A DNA stretch of 64,000 bases from JAAYXS01 sp964550375. GTDB lineage: Bacteria > Planctomycetota > Phycisphaerae > UBA1845 > Fen-1342. This document shows positions 29,076-38,040 of the stretch, piece after piece (the first letter of the stretch is position 1; each line of letters begins with the position of its first letter). The translations under genes were made by a program, and so were the position numbers. The DNA lies in contig CAZJYX010000007.1 in NCBI GenBank assembly GCA_964550375.1, forward strand, positions 79,766 through 143,765, in the 5' to 3' direction. Below the pieces are notes generated by a model. That model was not told where the DNA came from, searched no databases, and worked only from the letters and a program-made list of their open reading frames with translations.

Positions 29076-29102
29076 CGAGGCGCCGGAAACACCGGCGCCT
29101 CG
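29076..29102 (+). terminator. Perfect 11-bp hairpin, possible bidirectional terminator
   Basis: The arms CGAGGCGCCGG and CCGGCGCCTCG pair perfectly around the loop AAACA. There is no T-tract on either side, so this is not a textbook intrinsic terminator. Its place between convergent genes supports a terminator or mRNA-end role. Confidence 0.5.
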
Positions 29103-29126
29103 CAATCGCGTGAGCACTTCTGAGGT

Positions 29127-29163
29127 GAGGCAGACGCCGATCTCATCGGCCGGCGTCCGCCTC
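29127..29163 (-). terminator. Second hairpin near the chemoreceptor 3' end
   Basis: The arms GAGGCAGACGCCG and CGGCGTCCGCCTC pair with one mismatch over 13 bp, with an 11-base loop. It lies 22 bases beyond the stop of the minus-strand chemoreceptor gene, so it probably marks that transcript's end. Confidence 0.45.
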
Positions 29164-29184
29164 AATCAGGGAGTGGGTTAACGA

Positions 29185-31224
29185 TCAGAAGTCCCCAATG
29201 TGGCCGTCCTTGTGCGGTGCCGACTCGACCGCGGCACCGTGCTCCCCGGCGTACTCGGCGCCATGCTGGAACTGAACGTGACCTGCAGCGTGGGTTGGTA
29301 GCTTCGACGCGGCCTGGCCCGACTTCCCGGTTGCCGCGTGACTGACATGAGCCACAGTCCGGCGACGCGGCGGCGCATAGCCGCTTCCTTCGCTGCGTCC
29401 CGCCGCTCCGCCCACCATCGCCACCAGTTCACGGACCATGGCCTTGACCGTCTCGGACTGGGAGCTGAGTTCCTCCGCGGCGCTGGCGGCCTCCTCGGCG
29501 CCGGCCGCATTCTGCTGCGTCACCTTGTCCATCTGCGCCACGGCCGTATTCACCTGCTCGACGCCCTGGGCCTGCTCCTGGCCCGCCCGTGCGATGCCAT
29601 CGATCAAGTCTGACACCGTAGTGGCCTGCTGCACGATCGCGGTCAGCGAGTTGCCCACTTCGCTGGCCACGTGCGTCCCCTGCTGGGCGCGGTGCACGGC
29701 GTCCTCGATCAGCCCGGTGGTGTCCCGGGCGGCGGAGGCACAGCGCTGCGCCAGGTTGCGGACTTCCTCCGCCACCACGGCGAAGCCTTTGCCATGTTCG
29801 CCGGCGCGGGCCGCCTCCACCGCCGCATTGAGCGCCAGCAGGTTGGTCTGGAAGGCGATCTCCTCGATCACCTTGATGATCTTGCTGATCTTCTCGGAAG
29901 ATTCGTTGATCCCGGTCATGGCCTCGTTGAGCTGCACCATGCTCTTGTCACCGTCGTTGGCGGCTTGGCGGGTCTGGCCGGCCAACTCATTGGCCTTCTG
30001 CGAATTCTCGGCGCTGGTGCGGCTCATGGCCGCCATCTCCTCCAGGGCGCTGGAGGTCTCCTCCAGGGAGGAGGCCTGCTCGCTGGCCCCCTCGGCCAAC
30101 TGCTGCGAGGCCGACGCCACCTGCGCCGCCGCATCGTTCACCTGGTCGGCGCCCTCCCCGAGCTGGGTGGCGATCCGGGTCAGGTTCCGATTGATGCCGC
30201 GGGTGATGAGGATGCCGAGCGTCAGCGCCGCTACGACGCCGATGATGGCGGCGGCCAGCGATACGGTCTTGAGCACTCCGGCCTGACTCTGGCTGTGCTC
30301 AACCTCGTTGCGGGCCAGATCGCGGTTGAGCTGCACAATCTTGTCCAGCAGCTCGTTCGCCGCCCGCTGCGCCACGGTGACCGGGCCCAGCATCTGCTCC
30401 TGGGACTGCCCAAGCAGCGCTACGGCCTGGTCACTCAGCTCGCGCATCGCGTAAAGCCGACTGAACACCTGCTCTTCAGCGGGCTTGAATTCACTCTCGT
30501 AAACTTGCTGTGCATCGGCGATCTGGTCGTCGCGCGCCAGTTGCTTAAGCGTCCGCACGGCCTCGTGGAATTGGCGGTGGGGCTCGGTAGCCGCCTGTAT
30601 GTGCTGCTTCATCGTCGCATTGTCTGTACTGAAAGTGCCCAGCCACTGCCCGAACTGGCAATCGGTGTGGCTCTCGCCACCCTCGAACACCTCCTTTGTC
30701 TGCAGCATCTCGAGCACCTGTTGCGCCAGTCGGTAGTGATCACCCCGAAACGTCTCCAGTTGCTCCTTGACCACCGCTGGATTCCCGATCCCCAGTTGAT
30801 CAAACTGCCGGCACATCTCAACAAACTTGTTGTTCTCGGCCCGCCACGCGTTCCAGGCGGGAACGAACTGGTTCCACAACGCGGCCTCGTCCGCCGTCTG
30901 CGGCAGCGGCTCGTAGATCTGCCAGGCCGCTTCGTACGCTTCGCGGGCAGCGGTGAGGTTGTTGTATTGCCGCTCGCGCATCTCCGCGGACAGCCCCGCA
31001 ATGCCGAGCGTGCGCATCGTGCCGCGGATGTTCTCCGCGCCGTTCTTCACTGCCAGCAGGCTGTCCACGCTGGGCAGCCGCACCGCACCAACCTCGTCGA
31101 TGGCCTTAGCGCCGCTGTTGACGGCGTAGTACCCCACGCCGCCCAGCGTGGCAGTAATCACACTCACCAGCAAAAACGACGCCATCAGCTTGCGCCCGAT
31201 CGTCCAGCCCGTTCGCTCGTTCAT
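29185..31224 (-). CDS. Methyl-accepting chemotaxis protein
   Basis: A 679-residue chemoreceptor. ATG 31224 (MNERTGWTIGRKLMASF) has GGAG 7 bases upstream and is preferred over the longer open frame. TM1 is at about 12-32. The ligand region (about 33-345) looks four-helix-bundle-like and contains HTDCQFGQWLGTF with a later TEPHRQFH, which recalls the zinc-binding CZB module. TM2 (VSLAAAIIGVVAALTLGILI) is near 350. The signalling domain has the highly conserved tip EIAFQTNLLALNAAVEAARA and FAVVAEEVRNLAQRCASAAR. It would control a CheA kinase. No che genes are in the window. It lies downstream of a two-component pair on the same strand. Confidence 0.9.
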   Translation of the reverse strand: MNERTGWTIGRKLMASFLLVSVITATLGGVGYYAVNSGAKAIDEVGAVRLPSVDSLLAVKNGAENIRGTMRTLGIAGLSAEMRERQYNNLTAAREAYEAAWQIYEPLPQTADEAALWNQFVPAWNAWRAENNKFVEMCRQFDQLGIGNPAVVKEQLETFRGDHYRLAQQVLEMLQTKEVFEGGESHTDCQFGQWLGTFSTDNATMKQHIQAATEPHRQFHEAVRTLKQLARDDQIADAQQVYESEFKPAEEQVFSRLYAMRELSDQAVALLGQSQEQMLGPVTVAQRAANELLDKIVQLNRDLARNEVEHSQSQAGVLKTVSLAAAIIGVVAALTLGILITRGINRNLTRIATQLGEGADQVNDAAAQVASASQQLAEGASEQASSLEETSSALEEMAAMSRTSAENSQKANELAGQTRQAANDGDKSMVQLNEAMTGINESSEKISKIIKVIEEIAFQTNLLALNAAVEAARAGEHGKGFAVVAEEVRNLAQRCASAARDTTGLIEDAVHRAQQGTHVASEVGNSLTAIVQQATTVSDLIDGIARAGQEQAQGVEQVNTAVAQMDKVTQQNAAGAEEAASAAEELSSQSETVKAMVRELVAMVGGAAGRSEGSGYAPPRRRTVAHVSHAATGKSGQAASKLPTHAAGHVQFQHGAEYAGEHGAAVESAPHKDGHIGDF

Positions 31225-31586
31225 GGTCGGCTCCACAAGAGTTGTCCAGCCAAGCGCGGCCCGCTCGCCGCCTCGGTCTGTTGGTCCCGGCTCACGTGCG
31301 ACCGGGACGCCCCGCCGCACTTCCGCACACCCGTTCCGACTACGAGCCGGACGAACGGGCTTGCCGCTAGCGACATTAGACTGGTCGGCTTGCACAAGCC
31401 GGGCTTACATCACCTGAATGGGCGAATTGCCGCCGCGGCTGATCAGAGCCGCGCTTGCAAGACCCGGTGCAGCCCGGCCAGAAAGGGGTTTTATCGCACC
31501 CGCGGCACCACGACCCGGCCACGGCCGGAGGGCGGCGCGCGGGTCGCACGGGCGGCAGGTGCCACGGAGCCGTAGCGTCCCGGAAA
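31225..31586 (-). other. Gap between response regulator and chemoreceptor, with inverted repeats
   Basis: About 360 bases with no gene. It contains a 16-bp dyad (31386-31401, arms CGGCTTG/CAAGCCG) and a 7-bp hairpin (31434-31453, arms CGCGGCT/AGCCGCG, loop GATCAG). Either could end the kinase-regulator transcript or bind a regulator of the chemoreceptor gene. No clear promoter is visible. Confidence 0.4.
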
Positions 31587-32243
31587 TCAGATCTTCGTCA
31601 GCCCCTCGCGCACGGCGAAGGTGGCCAACTCGACCCGGCTGTGAACCTCGAGCTTCCGCATCAGGTTAGACGTGTGAGCGTGAACGGTGTCGGGACTCAG
31701 GCACATCTGCCGCGCGATCTCCTTGCGCGTCAAGCCGCGCGCCAGGTGCCGCAGCACCTCCAACTCGCGGGTCGACAGAGTCTGACTGCGCGACTGCACC
31801 CGCCCCCTCAGCCGCGGGCCGCGCGCATCCACGACGATCCGCGCCTGCACCTCGGGCGAGAAATGGACTTGCCCGGCCTTGGCGCCGCGAATCGCCGCCG
31901 CCAGCATTTCGAGCGGAGTGCCCTTGCTGACATAGCCCGCCGCCCGGACAGCCAACGCCCGCTCGATGTAACAATCGTGCACCAGGCCGCTCAGAAAGAT
32001 AATCCGCGTCTGCGGCAGTGCCCGGCAAATCGTCTGGGCCGCGTCGAAACAGTCGCGGCCCGGCATGTCAATGTCCAGAACCGTCACGTCCGGACGGTGA
32101 TGCAAGGCGGCGGCAACGGCTTCGTCGGCATCGTCCACGTGCGCCACTACCCGTATCTCCGGCGACGACTCAAACCAGCGCGCCAGCGACTCCCGGATCA
32201 ACGTATGGTCATCGGCCAACACGACCGTGATAAGCCCGCTCAT
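31587..32243 (-). CDS. NarL/FixJ-type response regulator (REC + LuxR HTH)
   Basis: A 218-residue two-component regulator. The receiver domain (1-120) has the acidic pair in VVLADDHTLIRESL, the phosphoacceptor Asp in VTVLDIDMPG (about 57-59) and the Lys in YVSKGTP. The C-terminal LuxR-type HTH is clear (LSTRELEVLRHLARGLTRKE, then IARQMCLSPDTVHAHTSNLM). The ATG overlaps the stop of the hybrid kinase by 4 bases (ATGA), so the pair is co-translated and is very likely cognate. The target genes are unknown, but the chemoreceptor downstream is a candidate. Confidence 0.93.
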   Translation of the reverse strand: MSGLITVVLADDHTLIRESLARWFESSPEIRVVAHVDDADEAVAAALHHRPDVTVLDIDMPGRDCFDAAQTICRALPQTRIIFLSGLVHDCYIERALAVRAAGYVSKGTPLEMLAAAIRGAKAGQVHFSPEVQARIVVDARGPRLRGRVQSRSQTLSTRELEVLRHLARGLTRKEIARQMCLSPDTVHAHTSNLMRKLEVHSRVELATFAVREGLTKI

Positions 32244-35200
32244 AGCGCCACCTCTGATTGTGGTACGGAGGCCAAAGCACGATGCACGGCCGCCGCGAAC
32301 TGCGGAAGCCCAAACGGTTTGTGAAGCCGGTACACTTCAGGATCATCCAGCCGACGCCGCGATTCCGCCGCCCCGCTGATGAGAATCGCCGGCACGCGGT
32401 CCCCCCCGCGACGAATCCGTCGCAGACACTCCCCGCCGGTCTGACGCGGCAGGTCGAAGTCCAGTACGAGCAGCCGCAGCGCCGGGCGCCGCGCTTCATG
32501 TAAGCGCATCAACTCGTCCCCGTCCGCCGCCGCCGCCACCGTGAAGCCCAGCCGCTCGAGCTCGGTCACCAACAGCGCCCGCACGTACGGGTCATCCTCC
32601 GCCAACAGGACGAGTTCCCCCCGGCCGCACGGTTCGGCCTGGCTGGGGCCCGCGGCCGGCTCGGCCGGCGGGGCGGCAATGCGCGGCAGAATCACGCGGA
32701 ACGCCGTGCCCCAGCCCAGCGCGGAACGCACGTCGATGTGCCCGCCGTGCTCTTTCACTATGCCGTGCACGATCGGCAAGCCCAGACCGGTCCCACGCCC
32801 TCGAGGTTTCGTCGTGAAGAACGGCTCGAATATCTGCGCTTGCGTCTCCGGCGACATACCACATCCCGTGTCACCAACGCACAGACACACCGCCGGGCGC
32901 GGCACGGCCGACGCATCCTCCGGACCGGTCGGCGCATCTGGCAGCGGCGCCACCGCGACATTCAACTGGCCGCCGTCGGGCATGGCATCGCGGGCATTGA
33001 TGGCCAGGTTCATGATGACCTGCTGGAGCTGCGTCCGGTCACCACGAACCCACAGCGGCTCGCCGGTAGGGCTTGTGATGCGCAGGGCGATCGCCCGCGG
33101 CACGATGTGTCGCAGCAGCTTGGCGGTCTCACCCAGCAGCGCGCCCAGGTCCACCGGCTTCAACTCGGCCTCCGCCCGGCCGCTGAACATGAGCAGGGAC
33201 TTGGTGATGCCGGCCGCGTGGACTGCTAGGTTCTCGATGCCCTCCAACGACTCGCTGACATCAGAGTCCAACGCCGCGGCCCGCTGGGCAACGCCGACGT
33301 AGGCCAGCAGCGCTGTGAGCACATTGTTGAAGTCGTGGGCCACCCCGGCGGCCAACTGGCCGATCGCCTCCATCTTCTGGGCCTGGCGCAGTTGCTCGGC
33401 CAGCGAGAGCTCCTCGGTAATATCCCGCTTCACGGCCACGAAGTTCATGATCCGCCCCTGCGCGTCCCGGACCGGCGCGAGGACCGCTTGCTCGTCGTAC
33501 AACGTGCCGTCCTTGCGGCGATTGACGAAACGGCCCTGCCAGACGCGGCCCGCCGTGATGGTTCGCCAGAGTTCCTGGTAGAAGGCCTGATCGTGCCGGC
33601 CGCTCTTCAGGATGCGCGGGTTGCGGCCAAGCGCCTCATCGCGGGCATAGCCCGTCACGCGTTCGAAAGCGGCATTGACGTACTGAATCGTGCCCGCGGG
33701 GTCGGTGATGACGATCATCTCGCCCGCCTGCTCGATCGCCGCCACCAGCCGCCGTTGCGCGGCCTCCGCCTTGCGGCGCTCGGTGACGTCTGCGACCACG
33801 GCCAGGGCCCCGACCACGCGCCCGCTGGTGTCTTTCAGCGGTGACGCGGCCAACTCCGCCAGGAGCGGCGCGCCGTCCCTGCAACGAAACTGGAACTCGT
33901 GGCGTTCCACGACCCCTGCCTGTCGGCGCCGGAAGTTCTCTTGGGCCGTCGCAACGTGCGCCGCGTCCATGAACTCGTACAGCGACCGCCCCTGCATCTC
34001 AGCAACGGTGCGGCCGAGCATCTCTGCCATGCGCGGATTGACGAACGTGGTCCGCGCCTGGTCGTCGATGGCCCAAATGCCTTCCTGCGCCAACTCGACC
34101 AGTTGCCGGTATTTCGCTTCGCTCGCGCGCAGCGCCTGCTCCGCCTCCTTGCGCTCCGTGATGTCTACGTGCGAACCCAGCGTCCGGATCGGTTGGCCGG
34201 AGTCGTCCTTCACCACCGCGGCCTGCGCGAGGATCCAGCGATAGCTGCCGTCCTTGTGTCGGAAGCGAAACTCGGCCTTCCAGTGATCGCGACCCTCCGC
34301 GAGCGTCCGCCGGATATGGCCGAGCGTCGGTTCGAGATCGTCGCGGTGAACGCGGCCTTGCCACTCGTCGAACCCGTCGCCGATCTCGTGCCCCTCGTGA
34401 CCGATCTGCCGCTTCCACTCCGTCGAGTACTGCACCCGGTTCGTCTTCAGGTCCCAGTCCCACAAGCCAACCTTGCCGGCGCGAACGGCGGCATCCTGCC
34501 AGAGCTGCGCCTCCCGCAATGCCAGTTCCGTGCGTCTACGCTCGGTAACGTCCTGCATCGCGCCGATCATGCGCACCGCGCGGCCGTCCTGGTCGCGCAT
34601 GACGTAGCCGCGGTCAAGAACCAGCGCACAACTCCCATCCGCCTTGCGAAAACGGTACTCGTCACGCCAATGCGATCGGGCGGGATCCGCGACCGCCGCG
34701 TGAAAGCCGGCGGCGACGCGCTCCCGATCGTCGGGATGCACGCGCTCCACCCACCACGCGCAATCCTGGGGATGCGCGATGATGTCCGACCAGCCGAACA
34801 CGGTGGCCCCCGCCGCGCTCCAGGTTTGCAAGTCCTGGACGATGTCCCAGTCCCAGATGACGTCGTTCGTCGCCTTCATCGCCAGCCGCAGCCGTTCCTC
34901 GCTCGCCCGCTGTGCGCGCGTGGTCTCGTCCTGCCGCGCCTTGGCGCGCATCGCGTGAATTATGCTCGCACACGTGTTCAGGAAGGGTTCCAGGAAGCGC
35001 GCCATGCCCTCGTCGTAGCCACCCGCGCGGTTCGCCACGCCCGCGACACCTACCACCTCGCCGCCGAAATGCATGGCCAGACCCATGAACGTGCGGATCG
35101 GCGGATGCCCCGGCGGCAACCCGCCGGCATGCGGGTCATTGGCGGCGTCATTGGAAATCAGCGGTTCCCCGGTCAGGGCCGGCAGCCCCGCAAGGTTATT

Positions 35201-35518
35201 CAGATTCCTGAACTCCAGTTGCCGCGCCTGGAGCTTGGTGTGAAGCTCCTCCGTCTCCGGGCTCCAAGCGATATTGGAGAGCGCCAGGCTCAGTTTGTAG
35301 GGCGTGCCATCCTCGTCGCGGAGGACTTCGTCCACGAACCCAAACTCACTTTCGGTCAGCGAAACCAGCGCCCGCAGCAGAGACGCGAACACCGGGCCCG
35401 GATCACCATGCGCAATGAAGGCGGCTTGCCCCACACGGATGGACTCCAGAAGCTCGGTGGCGCCAAGCCCCCCGCCCGGCATTTGCTGACCGCTCAGCTC
35501 CGGTACAGCCGGCCACAT
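32240..35518 (-). CDS. Hybrid sensor histidine kinase with GAF and multiple PAS domains
   Basis: A soluble kinase of about 1092 residues with no membrane segment. Domains in order: a GAF-like domain (about 25-180, ASLLRALVSLTESEFGFVDE), PAS 1 (NDVIWDWDIVQDLQTW), PAS 2 (GLWDWDLKTNRVQYS), PAS 3 (GIWAIDDQARTTFVNPRMAE), and PAS 4 (MIVITDPAGTIQYVNAAFER), each followed by a PAC segment. Then come HisKA (IGQLAAGVAHDFNNVLTALL, phospho-His in AHDF), an HATPase domain (NLAINARDAMPDGG, GDTGCGMSPE, GRGTGLGLPIVHG) and a C-terminal receiver (LLVLDFDLPRQTGG). Such kinases sense cytoplasmic or redox signals. The start is uncertain: ATG 35518 or 35482, neither with a good ribosome site. Confidence 0.88.
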   Translation of the reverse strand: MWPAVPELSGQQMPGGGLGATELLESIRVGQAAFIAHGDPGPVFASLLRALVSLTESEFGFVDEVLRDEDGTPYKLSLALSNIAWSPETEELHTKLQARQLEFRNLNNLAGLPALTGEPLISNDAANDPHAGGLPPGHPPIRTFMGLAMHFGGEVVGVAGVANRAGGYDEGMARFLEPFLNTCASIIHAMRAKARQDETTRAQRASEERLRLAMKATNDVIWDWDIVQDLQTWSAAGATVFGWSDIIAHPQDCAWWVERVHPDDRERVAAGFHAAVADPARSHWRDEYRFRKADGSCALVLDRGYVMRDQDGRAVRMIGAMQDVTERRRTELALREAQLWQDAAVRAGKVGLWDWDLKTNRVQYSTEWKRQIGHEGHEIGDGFDEWQGRVHRDDLEPTLGHIRRTLAEGRDHWKAEFRFRHKDGSYRWILAQAAVVKDDSGQPIRTLGSHVDITERKEAEQALRASEAKYRQLVELAQEGIWAIDDQARTTFVNPRMAEMLGRTVAEMQGRSLYEFMDAAHVATAQENFRRRQAGVVERHEFQFRCRDGAPLLAELAASPLKDTSGRVVGALAVVADVTERRKAEAAQRRLVAAIEQAGEMIVITDPAGTIQYVNAAFERVTGYARDEALGRNPRILKSGRHDQAFYQELWRTITAGRVWQGRFVNRRKDGTLYDEQAVLAPVRDAQGRIMNFVAVKRDITEELSLAEQLRQAQKMEAIGQLAAGVAHDFNNVLTALLAYVGVAQRAAALDSDVSESLEGIENLAVHAAGITKSLLMFSGRAEAELKPVDLGALLGETAKLLRHIVPRAIALRITSPTGEPLWVRGDRTQLQQVIMNLAINARDAMPDGGQLNVAVAPLPDAPTGPEDASAVPRPAVCLCVGDTGCGMSPETQAQIFEPFFTTKPRGRGTGLGLPIVHGIVKEHGGHIDVRSALGWGTAFRVILPRIAAPPAEPAAGPSQAEPCGRGELVLLAEDDPYVRALLVTELERLGFTVAAAADGDELMRLHEARRPALRLLVLDFDLPRQTGGECLRRIRRGGDRVPAILISGAAESRRRLDDPEVYRLHKPFGLPQFAAAVHRALASVPQSEVAL

Positions 35519-36031
35519 TTTCCGGGCGGAACCCCGCTCCATGCCAGCTTGGCCTGGCTTGGCGGAGGACGGCGATGTACGTCTCGTCCGGCCCAATTTC
35601 CGTCACGCCCTATCTGATTCGCCGCTGCCTGCGGGAAGCAACAGCCGACGAGATCTAGTGGCCAGCGGAACCTGGCTCCAGACTGGTGTCTGTGCGATGT
35701 TCCTATCGTATAATGGGCTCTAACCCCTCACCAGCATTTACCCGGAATAATCCGACCCTGCCCAAATGGGCTACTCGATCAGCGCCGTGCCACCGCTCAA
35801 CCCCGCTACCCCAGTGCCGTATGGACATATTCCGCCCCCACGAATCTGAAACGAACTCAACTCGCGCCAGGATGCACAGCTTCCCAACCCAAACGCCCGT
35901 CTGCCGCGACCGCCCCGCCAAAGACGCAGCGCTTGCAGTCGGCTTCCTTCTCGAATCTGCCGATTCCAGGGTTCTCGGGCGCCACCGCAGAGAGCACATC
36001 ACACGCAGCCCCGCAGCGCCCACAGTATCGC
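35519..36031 (+). other. Region upstream of the CRISPR array (putative leader)
   Basis: About 510 bases between the kinase start and the first CRISPR repeat, with no convincing gene. The array's degenerate repeat lies at the far end, so this side is the leader. A TATAAT is present at 35709-35714. Confidence 0.45.
35709..35714 (+). promoter_or_regulatory. Candidate -10 element in the CRISPR leader side
   Basis: A perfect TATAAT on the plus strand, about 320 bases before the first repeat. No good -35 is seen. It could transcribe the array, but the distance is large. Confidence 0.25.
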
Positions 36032-36450
36032 GTCGCCCGCCCCGCGCGGGCGTGGATTGAAACTCGTTACGACAACGTGGCGCGGGCGGCGTATTGCGTC
36101 GCCCGCCCCGCGCGGGCGTGGATTGAAACACAAAAAAGGCGCGCGATAAGATGATGGCGTCGCGTCGCCCGCCCCGCGCGGGCGTGGATTGAAACTACCC
36201 GGTCTCGTCGGACGACGAAGCACGGCTCCGTCGCCCGCCCCGCGCGGGCGTGGATTGAAACGGGCCTTACGGCCGAGACGGGGGGCAGGGCATCCGGTCG
36301 CCCGCCCCGCGCGGGCGTGGATTGAAACCTACTGCCATTAATCCTCCTCTGCCGCCGGCCGGTCGCCCGCCCCGCGCGGGCGTGGATTGAAACAAAATTG
36401 AGGCCAAGTGCAAGGCCATCGGCAACGGCGGTCGCCGGCCCCGCCGGCCA
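36032..36450 (+). CRISPR. CRISPR array, type I-C-like repeat, 6 repeats plus degenerate end
   Basis: Six identical 32-bp repeats start at 36032, 36098, 36164, 36230, 36297 and 36362. Each begins GTCGCCCGCCCC and ends CGTGGATTGAAAC. The inner arms CGCCCGC/GCGGGCG form the stem-loop typical of type I-C repeats processed by Cas5. Spacers are 34, 34, 34, 35, 33 and 37 bp. A decayed seventh repeat (GTCGCCGGCCCCGC...) starts at 36431 and marks the leader-distal end, so the array reads on the plus strand. No cas gene is in this window. Confidence 0.96.
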
Positions 36451-36459
36451 TGACAGTGT

Positions 36460-36648
36460 TCATCCATTGCCACCCACGTAGCTGCCCGTCTTGGCCTTTG
36501 GCTCCAGCCCAACCTGAGTCCGCTCGACGATCGTCGCGTGTTCGAGCTTGGCGAAGGCGCCAGGCATGCGCTGCACTTTCAACCGCCATTCGTAGCTGAT
36601 CCCGCGCGAATGGAGAAGGCGCTTCGGTTCCGTCGTCGCAGACCCCCT
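36460..36648 (-). pseudogene. Remnant reading frame beside the CRISPR array
   Basis: A minus-strand frame of about 60 codons without a start codon ends at TGA 36460-36462, just past the decayed repeat. Its peptide (EPKRLLHSRGISYEWRLKVQ, then FAKLEHATIVERTQVGLEPK) looks like the tail of a real protein, but a stop cuts it off upstream. I do not recognise the family. It may be a decayed mobile or defence gene. Confidence 0.3.
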
Positions 36649-36908
36649 TCAATCCGCTGCGCAGCTTCCTGACGCTCCGCGCTGCCACCAGGCGATCACT
36701 GCCAGCCTGTCCGTGGTCGAGCTCTTACGACGCCCGCACTCCGCCGCGCTCGCTACTCGGGCGACTGGGACACGGCCGAAACCCGAACCATGGAAACCCA
36801 GCGCCTGCCGTGACGCCCAGGCGCCGGGTCGGTTCTTCAGCGTCAAGAGCAGCGTCTGCGCGCTGCCTGCCAGTGGACCGCATTCAAACGCAACACGCAG
36901 TCGCAGCC
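36649..36908. other. Gene-free region
   Basis: About 260 bases between the remnant frame and the dockerin-type gene. No gene, repeat or RNA could be supported. Confidence 0.4.
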
Positions 36909-37403
36909 TTACCCGCCGACCAAGAGCTCCACGAACGGGTCGATGTCAAACACGTTCACCAGACCGTCGCCGTTGATGTCGGCCAGCATGTAGTCGCAGT
37001 CCGGATAGGCCAGGGCGTAGGCCGCCGGATCGGTCAGCGCCAGGACGAACGGATCAATGTCAAAGACATTGACCAGGCCGTCGCAGTTCAAGTCGCCAAG
37101 CAGGGCGCCCGCCTCCAAGCCCACCCCTGCCCAGAAACCGCCCGCCAACTCGTACACCCCGCCCGACATGCTGCCCGCATCCGGCTGGCCGATGGTACCG
37201 GCAAGCTCAAAGGGGCCCCCGGTGCTCCACAAGTCGCCGCCGCCATCGACGGTCCACCAGTGGATCTCATAGCCACTGCCGGCCGCGCACAGCTCATCAG
37301 CGCTGCTGGTGATCGGGTTGATGCGAGGATCGTCCGCGACAGATGCCATCACGAGCACAGCAAACAGAATCAAGCAAGTTGCAGCAGACGTTAGCCAGTT
37401 CAC
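36909..37403 (-). CDS. Secreted protein with C-terminal dockerin-like repeats
   Basis: A 164-residue exported protein from GTG 37403, with GGGAG upstream. It has a signal peptide (TCLILFAVLVMASVA), then a short domain (YEIHWWTVDGGGDLWSTGGP, FELAGTIGQPDAGSMSGGVY) common in planctomycete surface proteins. Two dockerin-like calcium repeats follow: GDLNCDGLVNVFDIDPFV and DINGDGLVNVFDIDPFVELL. The start overlaps the stop of the fibre pseudogene upstream (GTGA), which indicates a former operon. A partner cohesin is not known. Confidence 0.8.
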   Translation of the reverse strand: MNWLTSAATCLILFAVLVMASVADDPRINPITSSADELCAAGSGYEIHWWTVDGGGDLWSTGGPFELAGTIGQPDAGSMSGGVYELAGGFWAGVGLEAGALLGDLNCDGLVNVFDIDPFVLALTDPAAYALAYPDCDYMLADINGDGLVNVFDIDPFVELLVGG

Positions 37404-38040
37404 TTCGGCTCTCCCTTCTCAGCCCTGCTCAGCTCCGTCACAGCGGCTTCCAGGCGCGCAAGCCGAACCGCCAGGTTAGCGATTTCCTTTTCTTGCGCGA
37501 GGATCTCCGCACGCTGCGCAGCAAGCTCGGCCTCCCTCTCTCGCACGAGCTGATGCAGGCCCTGAATCGCCGCGAAGGCCACGCCTTCGGCGTCAATGGC
37601 TGTGATTCCCTTGTCATCCTCACCAAGGCCGAAAGCCGAGTAAAAGTCCTGGGCCATCGGTCCCATGTGGCGAATCGACGCATCCTGCGACTTGTAGTTC
37701 CACGTGGTGACGGCAAGTGACGTGACCCGCTCCAAAACGTCGATCGTGTCAACCGGCTCGATGTTTTCCTTGGCATTGCGATCGGACAGAGACGTCCAGG
37801 ATCCGCCGCCCGGCGCTAGCCGCGCGCCGGTACTCGTGCCGGAGGCCGTATAGAACCGGAATCCGCCGTGGGCTCTGGCCACGAACTCATTGACGGCTGT
37901 CGAATTCGTCTGGCTGCCGGCAGACCATACGAATGCCCCCTCATGCGTGGCTCTTGCGTCTCCGCCAGCCGCGAAGCTCCGCTCGGCGGTGGCTTCATTA
38001 TGTTCTCCGCCAGGAACAGTTGAACGGTACCCGCTCGCTA
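37400..38040 (-). pseudogene. C-terminal part of a disrupted fibre protein (S74 chaperone domain)
   Basis: The downstream half of a broken gene. From about 38035 it reads SGYRSTVPGGEHNEATAERS followed by FAAGGDARATHEGAFVW, head-like repeats of trimeric fibre proteins. It then continues without a stop through SLSDRNAKENIEPVDTIDVL, the start of an S74-type intramolecular chaperone domain, and ends with a coiled coil (REREAELAAQRAEILAQEKE). No start codon with a ribosome site precedes it. An internal ATG at 37882 gives a 160-aa frame. The N-terminal half is at 38806-39320, with a transposase remnant between. Confidence 0.75.

Larger units (their letters stand above)
28879..29184. other. Convergent intergenic region with two hairpins
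   Basis: About 306 bases between the 3' ends of hcp and the chemoreceptor gene. It holds two strong hairpins, annotated separately, and no gene. Confidence 0.55.

Noticed and set aside
33899..35617. 572-codon plus-strand frame opposite the hybrid kinase
   Set aside because: It is antisense to the PAS/GAF domains and has no signal, ribosome site or motif.
36064..36097. 15-base match of CRISPR spacer 1 to the kinase gene near 46895 (CGACAACGTGGCGCG)
   Set aside because: Less than half of the spacer matches and the target is a common WD40 codon run. It is probably chance, not self-targeting.
35703..36223. Minus-strand frames over the CRISPR repeats (FNPRPRGAGD repeats)
   Set aside because: These peptides are translations of the CRISPR repeat and not proteins.
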